From the NCBI GenBank assembly GCA_002391105.1, contig DGRT01000027.1, positions 1 through 9,912 of the forward strand: DNA of 9,912 bases. Reading direction: 5' to 3'. The translations under genes and the position numbers were made by a program. Numbering within the stretch: position 1 is the first letter of the stretch; the number at the start of each line of letters is the position of its first letter. The notes under the pieces are model-generated. The model was not told the DNA's origin. It saw only the letters and a program-made list of their open reading frames with translations, and searched no databases. This DNA comes from Lachnospiraceae bacterium UBA4381. GTDB taxonomy: Bacteria > Bacillota > Clostridia > Lachnospirales > Lachnospiraceae. Of the stretch, positions 1 through 6,425 are shown piece by piece.

Positions 1-662
1 CAGCAGCAAAGAAGGCGGCTGAAGATGCGGCGGCAGCGAATAAGGTAACAGAAATGATTAATGCTCTTCCGGCAAGCGAAGATGTTACAACGAAAGATAA
101 GGATGCTATTGAAGCTGCAAGAAAAGCATATAACGAGCTTACAGAAGTTCAGAAGAAGCTGATAACTGATGAAACAGTAAAGAAGCTTGAGGACGTTGAA
201 TCAGCACTTGCAGCGAAGGAAGATAATGATTATTCAAATGAATGGGTTGATGGTCAGTGGTACTATGCTGATGGATCTGATACCTATGTTCCTAAGGGTC
301 AGTGGAAGAAGAATGATATCGGCTGGTGGTATGAGGATGAATCCGGATGGTATCCAACATCATGCTGGCAGAAGATAGACGGAAAGTGGTACTACTTCGA
401 ATCCGATGGCTACATGGATTATAATGAATATCGAGATGGTTTCTGGTTACGTTCAGACGGATCCTGGGATGAAACCTATTACGGTGGAAACTGGAATCTG
501 GATGAAAATGGCTGGTGGTACAAGGATAATACAGGCTGGTATCCGGTAAATCAGTGGCTGTGGATTAATTATAAGTGCTATTACTTTGATAGTAATGGTT
601 ATGTATTAACTAATCAGTATGTAAATGGTTACTGGGTAGGCGAGGATGGAAGCTGGCAGTAG
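1..662 (+). CDS. C-terminal part of a surface protein with cell-wall-binding (choline-binding-like) repeats; 5' end outside window
   Basis: The reading frame is open from base 3, so the true start lies upstream and 219 residues are visible. The first ~17 residues are rich in Ala, Lys and Glu, suggesting the end of a helical or coiled region. Visible residues ~18-70 form a small helical module (starting INALPASEDVT, with AIEAARKAYNELT) of a kind repeated in many clostridial surface proteins. The rest is dominated by Trp/Tyr/Gly repeats: the pairs GWWYEDESGWYP and GWWYKDNTGWYP, each followed by a KWYYF or KCYYF and DGY/NGY turn. This is the pattern of choline-binding-type or glucan-binding-type cell wall repeats, so the tail probably anchors the protein to the envelope by non-covalent binding. 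Two full repeat blocks and partial flanking ones are seen, with no LPXTG motif. The protein ends naturally at TAG. The catalytic or adhesive part, if any, is upstream, so the function of the whole protein cannot be told. Family assignment is by pattern recognition. Confidence 0.85.
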   Translation, partial: AAKKAAEDAAAANKVTEMINALPASEDVTTKDKDAIEAARKAYNELTEVQKKLITDETVKKLEDVESALAAKEDNDYSNEWVDGQWYYADGSDTYVPKGQWKKNDIGWWYEDESGWYPTSCWQKIDGKWYYFESDGYMDYNEYRDGFWLRSDGSWDETYYGGNWNLDENGWWYKDNTGWYPVNQWLWINYKCYYFDSNGYVLTNQYVNGYWVGEDGSWQ

Positions 663-742
663 CTGATTGCAAAATACCTTAATTATTTAAATGCGTGACT
701 TAGCTGTTTACGTGAGATAATCCAAGGCGATTAGGATATGTG

Positions 743-772
743 AGGGGTCGTACAAATCGTATGACCCCTTTT
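743..772 (+). terminator. Intrinsic terminator after the surface-protein gene
   Basis: An 11-bp stem (AGGGGTCGTAC, 743-753, with GTATGACCCCT, 759-769, one G-U pair) closes a 5-nt loop and runs into TTTT (769-772). It lies 81 nt after the stop codon and is the only strong hairpin with a T tract in this gap. Confidence 0.85.
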
Positions 773-782
773 CATTGGTGAG

Positions 783-874
783 GTGACAGGGGGACAGGCA
801 CCTTGTCACCAGAAGTGACAGGGAGGCATGTGTCTTGTTCACAGGAGGTGACAGGGGGACAGGCACCTTGTCAC
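783..874. repeat. Cluster of three dispersed palindromic repeats (GTGACA...TTGTCAC)
   Basis: Two identical 27-nt units lie at 783-809 and 848-874. Each starts GTGACAGGGGGACAGG and ends CACCTTGTCAC. A degenerate 28-nt unit lies between them at 815-842 (GTGACAGGGAGGC...TTCAC). The ends of each intact unit pair: GGTGACAGGG at 782-791 with CCTTGTCACC at 801-810, one G-U pair, leaving a 9-nt loop. More copies occur about 8 kb away at 8846-8919, so this is a dispersed family and not a local duplication. Small REP-like palindromes of this sort are known in many bacterial genomes and are sometimes mobilised by REP-associated transposases, but no transposase is present here. The cluster sits between a terminator and the putP promoter. 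Confidence 0.85.
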
Positions 875-907
875 ATTACTATGAAGCAAATAAAATAATG
901 TTCTTAC

Positions 908-936
908 TTGTAAACTATAAAGAATGATGTTAAACT
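908..936 (+). promoter_or_regulatory. Predicted sigma-A-type promoter of putP
   Basis: TTGTAA (908-913) and TAAACT (931-936) are separated by 17 bp. Initiation would fall near 943, giving a 5' leader of roughly 55 nt before the putP start. Each box departs from consensus at two positions, so this is a plausible call only. Confidence 0.45.
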
Positions 937-996
937 AAAGTTTGCTTTTTTGTTTAGCGCATTAAAGCGGCAAATTTGTTTGTGGAGGAAAATAAA

Positions 997-2547
997 ATGT
1001 CCGTTGCACAGATTGGTATCGTTGTTTCAATAGTTGTTTACCTGGCAGGCATGCTGGTGGTTGGTTTCCTGGCATCAAGAAAAACAAATGATGTAGGGGA
1101 TTTCTATCTCGGAGGAAGAAAGCTGGGACCTCTGGTTACTGCCATGAGTGCTGAAGCTTCCGATATGAGCTCATATCTGCTTATGGGTGTTCCGGGACTC
1201 GCATACTTCTCAGGTATTGCTGATGCAGGGTGGACCGCTATAGGACTTGCTGTTGGAACATATCTTAACTGGCTGTTTACAGCTAAGAGACTTAGAAATT
1301 ACACAGAGAAGATTGATGCTATCACACTTCCTGAGTATTTCAAGAAGCGTTTTAAGGATAAGAGCAATATCACACTTCTTATAGGTGCGATAGCTATTAT
1401 AGTATTCTTTGTTCCTTACACAGCTTCCGGTTTTTCGGCTTGTGGAAAGCTTTTCGCACAGCTCTTTGGAGTTAATTATCAGCTCGCAATGATAGTGTCA
1501 GCCATCATTATAGTAGGCTATACAACAACAGGTGGTTTCCTGGCAGCATCAACAACTGACTTCATTCAGGCAATTGTCATGAGTATTGCACTTGTCATAG
1601 TTCTGTTCTATGGTGTTTATCATGCAGGCGGTATGGGATCGGTAATAGAAAATGCTCAGAATCTTCAGGGCTTCCTTAACATGAGTGCAACTCATAATAA
1701 TGTGACAAATGGTGCAGATCCTTATGGTATCTTCAATAAGATTACTATGTTCTGCTGGGGACTTGGATACTTTGGTATGCCACATATTCTTCTTAGATTT
1801 ATGGCTATAAATGATCCTAAGAAGCTTACTCTTTCCAGAAGAGTAGCATCAGTCTGGGTGGTTGTATCTCTTGGCGTTGCAACCTTCCTTGGAGTTGTCG
1901 GACGAGCTATGACAGAGACAGGCGCTCTTCCATCACTTCTTGATCTCTCAGATCTTACCAGTGCATCCAAGGCAGAGACACTTATAGTTGTACTTGCAGA
2001 TCATATATCACAGAATGGATTCGGATATGCGCTTATAGCCGGACTCATCATAGCCGGAATACTTGCATCGACTATGTCAACAGCAGATTCACAGCTTATA
2101 GCAGCATCTTCGGCTGTTTCAGAAAATATTATTCAGGATGTATTTAAGATCAAGATGAGTGACACAGCAGCCATGCTTACTGCAAGAGTTACTCTTCTGG
2201 TGGTTGGTATCCTTGGTGTTGTAATCGCTTGGGATCCATCAAGCTCAGTATTTAATATCGTATCCTTTGCATGGGCAGGCTTTGGAGCTGTATTTGGCCC
2301 TGCTATGATCATGTCACTTTTCTGGAAGAGAACAAATGTATATGGCTGTATAGCAGGTATGCTTTCAGGTGGAATCATGGTATTCATATGGAAATATGCC
2401 GTACGTCCATTGGGCGGTGCATGGAATCTGTATGAGCTTGCGCCTGCATTTCTTGTTGCACTTATCTTCATTATAGTAGTAAGTCTTGTAACACCTGCAC
2501 CAAATGAGAAGATTCAGAGTACCTTTGATGAAGTAAAGGCAATGTAA
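997..2547 (+). CDS. putP: Sodium/proline symporter, SSS family (PutP)
   Basis: This 516-residue protein (E. coli PutP is about 502) is a polytopic inner-membrane carrier of the sodium:solute symporter family, most likely importing L-proline with Na+. The N-terminal signature ASDMSSYLLMGVPG aligns with the Na+/substrate region of E. coli PutP, placing D56 and S58 at its D55 and S57. The later motif ILASTMSTADSQL places S361 and T362 at its S340 and T341, the second Na+ site. FYLGGRKLGP after the first helix and the many hydrophobic segments also fit. I chose ATG at 997 because GGAGG (984-988) lies 8 nt upstream; the in-frame TTG at 976 precedes that site and would include it in the coding region. 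No proline-degradation gene lies next to it, so uptake for osmoprotection or nutrition cannot be told apart. No terminator is visible before the next gene. Proline specificity is inferred from family resemblance. Confidence 0.92.
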   Translation: MSVAQIGIVVSIVVYLAGMLVVGFLASRKTNDVGDFYLGGRKLGPLVTAMSAEASDMSSYLLMGVPGLAYFSGIADAGWTAIGLAVGTYLNWLFTAKRLRNYTEKIDAITLPEYFKKRFKDKSNITLLIGAIAIIVFFVPYTASGFSACGKLFAQLFGVNYQLAMIVSAIIIVGYTTTGGFLAASTTDFIQAIVMSIALVIVLFYGVYHAGGMGSVIENAQNLQGFLNMSATHNNVTNGADPYGIFNKITMFCWGLGYFGMPHILLRFMAINDPKKLTLSRRVASVWVVVSLGVATFLGVVGRAMTETGALPSLLDLSDLTSASKAETLIVVLADHISQNGFGYALIAGLIIAGILASTMSTADSQLIAASSAVSENIIQDVFKIKMSDTAAMLTARVTLLVVGILGVVIAWDPSSSVFNIVSFAWAGFGAVFGPAMIMSLFWKRTNVYGCIAGMLSGGIMVFIWKYAVRPLGGAWNLYELAPAFLVALIFIIVVSLVTPAPNEKIQSTFDEVKAM

Positions 2548-2629
2548 TATATTTAATAAAATGAGACATAAAGAGTTAACCGAAGAAATAGCATCTTAAT
2601 TATAGCGTCTGATAGAGAGGGAACAGTAG

Positions 2630-3058
2630 ATGAGAAAAAATCCCAAGCTGACACTTGTATTTCTCATAATATTAATGATTATAACCCTTATCTGGGGTGG
2701 ATCAATGCTTGTTGCGTACTTTCGCTACGAAACTGTAGAAGGTACAGTGAGCAAGGTGGAAAGCTACTACAGTTCGATTCCTAATCAAGCGTTGACAACC
2801 GGAAATTACTATACAAGAGTTACTGTTCAATATAAGGTAAAGGGAATGTCCTATAGTGCGGATTTTTCAGAAAATGAAAAGGAAAGCGCATTTTATGAAG
2901 GACAGAAGCTGAAGGTATATTATGATCCGGTTCTTCCGGAAAAGGCATATGTAGCTGTTTCCATGAATAAGATAGTGATTGCTGTAGTTTTCGTAATAAT
3001 TCTAGGTTTTGGGATATTTATTTGCATACGCTATATTAAAGATGGACAGTTATATTAA
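2630..3058 (+). CDS. Small membrane protein of the DUF3592 type
   Basis: This 142-residue protein has a basic N-terminus, a hydrophobic helix at about residues 8-31, a middle domain of about 75 residues, a second helix at about 113-134 and a short basic tail. The middle domain shows the usual DUF3592 pattern: a VEGTVSKVE strand, then YYTRVTVQYKVKGMSYSADF, then GQKLKVYYDPVLPEKAYV. The first helix and the order of charges suggest a double-spanning membrane protein with the beta-rich part on the outer side. The family has no established function. ATG at 2630 follows AGAGAGGGA (2614-2622). It starts 82 nt after putP with no clear terminator between them, so readthrough from putP is possible; a link in function is not shown. 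Confidence 0.8.
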   Translation: MRKNPKLTLVFLIILMIITLIWGGSMLVAYFRYETVEGTVSKVESYYSSIPNQALTTGNYYTRVTVQYKVKGMSYSADFSENEKESAFYEGQKLKVYYDPVLPEKAYVAVSMNKIVIAVVFVIILGFGIFICIRYIKDGQLY

Positions 3059-3110
3059 TGATTCCAAAGAAAAACTCTCTACGCTTGACTTTTTGATAAG
3101 TTACATATAG

Positions 3111-3148
3111 ATAGCCCCTGCAGCATGGTGTTCATGTGCAGGGGCTAT
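3111..3148. terminator. Hairpin between convergent genes, probable bidirectional terminator
   Basis: ATAGCCCCTGCA (3111-3122) pairs perfectly with TGCAGGGGCTAT (3137-3148). The loop can extend the stem by CATG/CATG after a bulged G. It lies 52 nt after the DUF3592 gene and 2 nt after the end of ung, which runs the other way. The tails are AT-rich (TAATTATATATT on the plus side) without a pure T run, so termination strength is uncertain. Confidence 0.75.
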
Positions 3149-3150
3149 AA

Positions 3151-3825
3151 TTATATATTCTCTATCTGCCAGTCTATAGGCTCCAGTCCGTTTTCTGTGA
3201 GAAATGCATTTGCCTTACTGAAGTGTCTGCATCCGAAGAATCCTCTGTCTGCGGAGAAGGGTGAGGGATGAGCGGCTTCAAGTACGAGCTGGTGAGGATT
3301 ATCCAGCATTTCCTTCTTTGCTCTGGCAAAGTTTCCCCATAGCATATAAACTATCGGACGATCCTGCTGATTCAGTATCCTTATGGCGGCGTCTGTGAAT
3401 TCCTCCCAGCCCTTGCCGCGGTGGGATGCAGCCTGATGCGCCCTTACAGTTAGCACAGAATTGAGCAGAAGTACACCCTCTCTGGCCCATTTAGCCAGAT
3501 ATCCGTTATTGGGGATGTAGCAGCCGCAGTCACTTTGCAGTTCCTTGTAGATATTTTTTAGAGATGGTGGTATCTGAATCCCCGGTCTTACAGAAAAGGA
3601 CAGTCCATGCGCCTGATCAGGTTCGTGATAAGGATCCTGACCGATGATTACGACCTTGACCTTTGCCAGTGGCGTCATATGAAAAGCATTAAGCAGATCT
3701 TCTCCGGGAGGATAAACAGTAAAGGTGGTATATTCCCGTCCCACAAACTTAACCAGTTTTTTATAATACTCTTTTGAGAATTCGGGCTTTAGTGCATCAG
3801 CCCAGTCATTTGTAATAGGTGGCAT
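3151..3825 (-). CDS. ung: Uracil-DNA glycosylase, family 1
   Basis: This 224-residue enzyme removes uracil from DNA by cleaving the N-glycosidic bond, the first step of base excision repair after cytosine deamination or dUMP misincorporation. It is full length for the family (E. coli Ung is about 229). The water-activating loop GQDPYH is at residues 62-67 with catalytic D64. The uracil-binding segment LLLNSVLTVRAHQAASH holds N122, and the DNA-intercalation motif HPSPFSADRGFFGCRHFSKAN starts at H186; these match E. coli D64, N123 and H187. In most members the loop reads HPSPLSA, here HPSPFSA, a mild and conservative change. The start is supported by GGAGG (complement of 3835-3839), 9 nt upstream. 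It is a lone gene facing away from the MoxR operon. Confidence 0.97.
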   Translation of the reverse strand: MPPITNDWADALKPEFSKEYYKKLVKFVGREYTTFTVYPPGEDLLNAFHMTPLAKVKVVIIGQDPYHEPDQAHGLSFSVRPGIQIPPSLKNIYKELQSDCGCYIPNNGYLAKWAREGVLLLNSVLTVRAHQAASHRGKGWEEFTDAAIRILNQQDRPIVYMLWGNFARAKKEMLDNPHQLVLEAAHPSPFSADRGFFGCRHFSKANAFLTENGLEPIDWQIENI

Positions 3826-3960
3826 ATCGCAGTTCCTCCATATATGTGTTCGTATGATGGTTATATTTTCAGAGCATAGCTACATATGTTGAATAAGCTT
3901 TGAAATGTATGCTGAAATGTGAATGAATTATTAAATATGAAGCCTTATGCTAATGTATAA

Positions 3961-3989
3961 TTGTAAATAAAAATAGATTAAGATACAAT
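3961..3989 (+). promoter_or_regulatory. Candidate distal promoter of the moxR operon
   Basis: TTGTAA (3961-3966) and TACAAT (3984-3989) are 17 bp apart; the -10 box matches consensus at five of six positions. The transcript would carry a leader of about 170 nt. The -35 box is the same as that predicted for putP. Confidence 0.45.
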
Positions 3990-4113
3990 AGTCATTGCTA
4001 TATCTTTTTGGAAAGCTAAGCAGATAGAATAATATATGAGTGCATATGATGCATAGTAGCATTTTTTTAATATACTTTTCTTAAAGTTTATATAAATCAA
4101 TGGGATAAATGTT

Positions 4114-4119
4114 TATAAT
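4114..4119 (+). promoter_or_regulatory. Candidate proximal -10 box (TATAAT) of the moxR operon
   Basis: A perfect TATAAT lies 46 nt before the moxR start, but no good -35 box is found 16-19 bp upstream. In such AT-rich DNA a chance match is quite possible. Confidence 0.3.
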
Positions 4120-4164
4120 TTAATAGAATACTTGATGAGATAAATATTTTTGGGAGGTTGCCAC

Positions 4165-5097
4165 GTGATTGACGTAAAGAAGACACAGGCTGTTATTGAC
4201 AGCGTTAATACAGTTATCAAAGGAAAGGACAATGTGGTCAGAAAGGTGCTTGCGGCAGTTATTGCCGGAGGGCACATACTGATGGAGGATATACCCGGAG
4301 TTGGAAAGACCACGCTTGCGACAGCATTTGCCAGATCATTATCCATGGACTATAAGCGTGTGCAGTTTACACCGGATGTTTTACCCAGTGATATTCTGGG
4401 CTTTTCCATGTACAATGCGGCAACGAAGGAGTTTGAGTACAGACCCGGTTCTGTATTCTGTAATCTGTTCCTTGCTGATGAGATCAACCGTACCTCACCT
4501 AAAACCCAGTCTGCGCTTCTGGAGGTTATGGAGGAAGGAACGGCAACGGTGGATGGTGTAACCAGACCTCTTCCGGATCCTTTTGTAGTTATAGCGACAG
4601 AGAATCCATATGGCTCATCAGGTACACAGATGCTTCCGGAATCCCAGCTTGACCGATTCATGGTCTGTCTTTCCATGGGCTATCCTGCGCACGCAGATGC
4701 AGTAGAGATACTGAAGGGAAATGCGCATAACCCCATCTCCAAGGTGACGAGCGTGATAGGGATAGAGGAACTGAGAGAGCTTAGAAAAGAGACAAATGAT
4801 ATGTTTGTCCGTGATGAAATATATGAATATGTAGTTGATCTTGTGGAAGAAACAAGAAGAAATGCAATATTTGCCATGGGTGCCAGCCCGCGTGGAACCA
4901 TAGCGCTTCTCAATATGGCGAAGGCGGTTGCAGTTATCGAGGGAAGAGACTATGTGACTGCTGAGGATGTTCAGGATGTGGTTCTGGATACTCTTGGACA
5001 CAGAGTAAAGCTGGGACAGAAAGCCCGGGCTCAGGGAATGAATATGGAAAAGGCGGTAAGGGAACTGATACAGACTGTTAAGGCACCCAGAATGTGA
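4165..5097 (+). CDS. MoxR-family AAA+ ATPase
   Basis: This 310-residue cytoplasmic ATPase belongs to the MoxR group, whose members act as chaperones that remodel or activate partner proteins. Walker A is EDIPGVGKTT (residues 41-50, K48). Walker B is LFLADEINR (101-109, D105 and E106). Sensor 1 is VIATENP (N147), the arginine-finger region is QLDRF (R164), and sensor 2 is ASPRG (R243). The C-terminal third fits the alpha-helical AAA lid. All key residues are present, so it should be active. I chose GTG at 4165: GGGAGG (4152-4157) lies 7 nt before it, while an in-frame TTG at 4150 would place that site within the coding region. It is the first gene of a three-gene operon with DUF58 and transglutaminase-like proteins, the usual partners of this MoxR class. 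The client is inferred to be the DUF58 protein or a complex containing it; that is not shown by sequence. Confidence 0.93.
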   Translation: MIDVKKTQAVIDSVNTVIKGKDNVVRKVLAAVIAGGHILMEDIPGVGKTTLATAFARSLSMDYKRVQFTPDVLPSDILGFSMYNAATKEFEYRPGSVFCNLFLADEINRTSPKTQSALLEVMEEGTATVDGVTRPLPDPFVVIATENPYGSSGTQMLPESQLDRFMVCLSMGYPAHADAVEILKGNAHNPISKVTSVIGIEELRELRKETNDMFVRDEIYEYVVDLVEETRRNAIFAMGASPRGTIALLNMAKAVAVIEGRDYVTAEDVQDVVLDTLGHRVKLGQKARAQGMNMEKAVRELIQTVKAPRM

Positions 5098-5111
5098 GAT
5101 ATTTCTTAGTA

Positions 5112-5225
5112 GGCATAGCTTATAAAGAAAGGAATGGCTTATAAAAGTAGGAATAGCTTATAAAGGTAGGTATGGTTTATAAAGATAGGTATAGTTTATA
5201 AAGATAGGTATAGTTTATACAAAAG
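5112..5225 (+). repeat. 19-bp tandem repeat array between moxR and the DUF58 gene
   Basis: Five full units and one diverged unit follow head to tail at 5112, 5131, 5150, 5169, 5188 and 5207. The consensus is GGTATAGTTTATAAAGATA. Units 4 and 5 differ at one base, while units 1-3 carry GCTTATAAA in place of GTTTATAAA, so the array shows ordered drift from left to right. Every full unit contains TTATAAA. The period is not a multiple of three and the stretch is not translated in frame with either neighbour. It takes up most of the 144-nt gap, and the downstream gene lacks a clear Shine-Dalgarno site. Such arrays change copy number by slippage; whether this one alters expression is unknown. Confidence 0.9.
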
Positions 5226-5241
5226 AAAGATATAAAAATAT

Positions 5242-6390
5242 ATGGCAGAAATGATTCCTACAACTTCATATGGACGTCCCCTTACTCCGCGGGAGATTCA
5301 GAAAGAGCAGCGCAGGCTTGAGAAGGAGCAGGATATAAGACGTAAGCCTTTAAAAACGGTGGTTCATCCGACACGTATAATAGCTTTTGCAGTTCAGGTA
5401 ATGATAGCGATATATGTGTATGACTTTTTGAGAAATCATTTTATGCTGATAGTGCTCGCGCTTCTTGCTGCAGTTCTGGTTCTGGATATAGTCGGTCTGA
5501 TACTCATTTACAGAGGCGTCAGCGTAGAAGCAGAGATACCTGAGAGAGATGTGAGCCGTTATAATACTTCTTTTCTGAAGCTTACCCTCATCAATAAGTC
5601 GCTTGCTTTTTCAATGGATACCTGCGTAAAGCTGGATGTGGAAAATGTATTTTACAAGGATAAAAGCGGTGTGGTTCTGTCACTGCCTTGTTCTATCCGA
5701 GGTACGTATGAGAAGTATATTCCGCTTAAATATACAATGAATGGACTATATAAATACAGTATTAATGCCATTACTGTGCGCGATATCCTGGGCTTTGTTT
5801 CGCTGAGAAAAAAGGTTGATGTTGAAACAGAGGTAAATGTTTATCCGGAGAGAGAAGGCGGCGCAAATCTTAATCTTACAGATATGGCAAGGGGTATGAC
5901 GGAAAGCGAGGAAACCGTCAAGAAGGGACATGATTTCTCGGATGTTTCCGATGTAAGAGAATATATCCCCGGAGACAAGCTTATGAGTATCCACTGGAAG
6001 CTTTCGGCAAAGCGGGATGTTCTCATGGTTAAGGACAGGGTTTCCATGTCAGATCAGCAGCTTGTAATAGTTGCTGAGCTTTCCGGTGATGATAGAGAGG
6101 TGGATGACATTCTGACACTTACCTATGCGGTTGTAGCGGAGATGGTCAAATCCCAGACCTATGTAAGACTTCTCTGGTGGAGCGAGGGAAGATATGCTTT
6201 CGAGGAAAGACAGATAATGAATATGGAGAACCTCAAGGATGCATTTGGCGCTATCTACTATGAGAATATATATCCGGATGGTGACAGGACAAGAGGTTAT
6301 ATGCTGTCCATTCATCCGGAGCTCAAGGCATACGTATGTATATGCACAAAGGATGGAGAGGCAGATGCAGTAATCATTGAGCAGGACTAG
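5242..6390 (+). CDS. DUF58-domain membrane protein
   Basis: The 382-residue product starts with a charged cytoplasmic-type segment of about 44 residues (many Lys, Arg, Glu). Two hydrophobic helices follow at about 45-62 and 67-90, then a beta-rich region and the DUF58 core. The core signature is DFSDVSDVREYIPGD with SIHWKLSAKRD (residues 231-256; R239, P243, G244, D245, H251, W252, K253), followed by the strand QQLVIVAEL seen in the von Willebrand-like fold of these proteins. The function is not established; DUF58 proteins are usually coded next to MoxR ATPases and transglutaminase-like proteins, as here. The first ATG of the open frame is used; TAA lies three codons upstream. Ribosome binding is weak: only AAAGAAAG (5222-5229) is near, in contrast to the strong sites of other genes here. 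It follows the tandem repeat array and precedes the next gene by 35 nt. Confidence 0.9.
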   Translation: MAEMIPTTSYGRPLTPREIQKEQRRLEKEQDIRRKPLKTVVHPTRIIAFAVQVMIAIYVYDFLRNHFMLIVLALLAAVLVLDIVGLILIYRGVSVEAEIPERDVSRYNTSFLKLTLINKSLAFSMDTCVKLDVENVFYKDKSGVVLSLPCSIRGTYEKYIPLKYTMNGLYKYSINAITVRDILGFVSLRKKVDVETEVNVYPEREGGANLNLTDMARGMTESEETVKKGHDFSDVSDVREYIPGDKLMSIHWKLSAKRDVLMVKDRVSMSDQQLVIVAELSGDDREVDDILTLTYAVVAEMVKSQTYVRLLWWSEGRYAFEERQIMNMENLKDAFGAIYYENIYPDGDRTRGYMLSIHPELKAYVCICTKDGEADAVIIEQD

Positions 6391-6425
6391 TACAGTGGTT
6401 GATAGAAGAGTTATAAGGCGATTAT

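Larger units (their letters stand above)
3826..4164. other. AT-rich gap between divergent ung and moxR
   Basis: This stretch holds the ung ribosome binding site at its left end, two candidate plus-strand promoter elements described separately, and the moxR ribosome binding site GGGAGG (4152-4157) at its right end. Between them a weak hairpin (ATGC 4049-4052 with GCAT 4059-4062) runs into seven Ts (4062-4068). It could act as a weak attenuator in a long moxR leader, but a 4-bp stem is poor evidence. TGCAT/ATGCA (4041-4053) is an overlapping alternative fold. I see no gene or conserved riboswitch here. Confidence 0.5.

Noticed and set aside
783..874. Possible CRISPR or insertion-sequence remnant
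   Set aside because: Spacers are 5 nt, the units are palindromic, and there is no transposase fragment or long terminal inverted repeat.
931..957. TAAACTAAAGTTTGC followed by a T run as a terminator before putP
   Set aside because: The possible stem AAACT/AGTTT leaves a 2-nt loop, too tight for a hairpin, and the sequence overlaps the predicted -10 box.
976..996. Upstream TTG start for putP giving seven extra residues
   Set aside because: It lies before the GGAGG site that serves ATG at 997, and PutP homologues start close to the first helix as the shorter form does.
2133..2471. Open frame of 112 codons on the minus strand inside putP
   Set aside because: It is antisense to conserved PutP helices and has no features of its own.
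2576..2605. Possible promoter TTAACC-18-TTATAG before the DUF3592 gene
   Set aside because: Both boxes are poor matches and the spacing is long; not enough to list as a feature.
4150..4164. Upstream TTG start for moxR
   Set aside because: The codons after it are the ribosome binding site GGGAGG itself; GTG at 4165 has proper spacing.
5112..5225. Possible CRISPR array
   Set aside because: The 19-bp units are directly adjacent with no unique spacers, and no cas genes are present.
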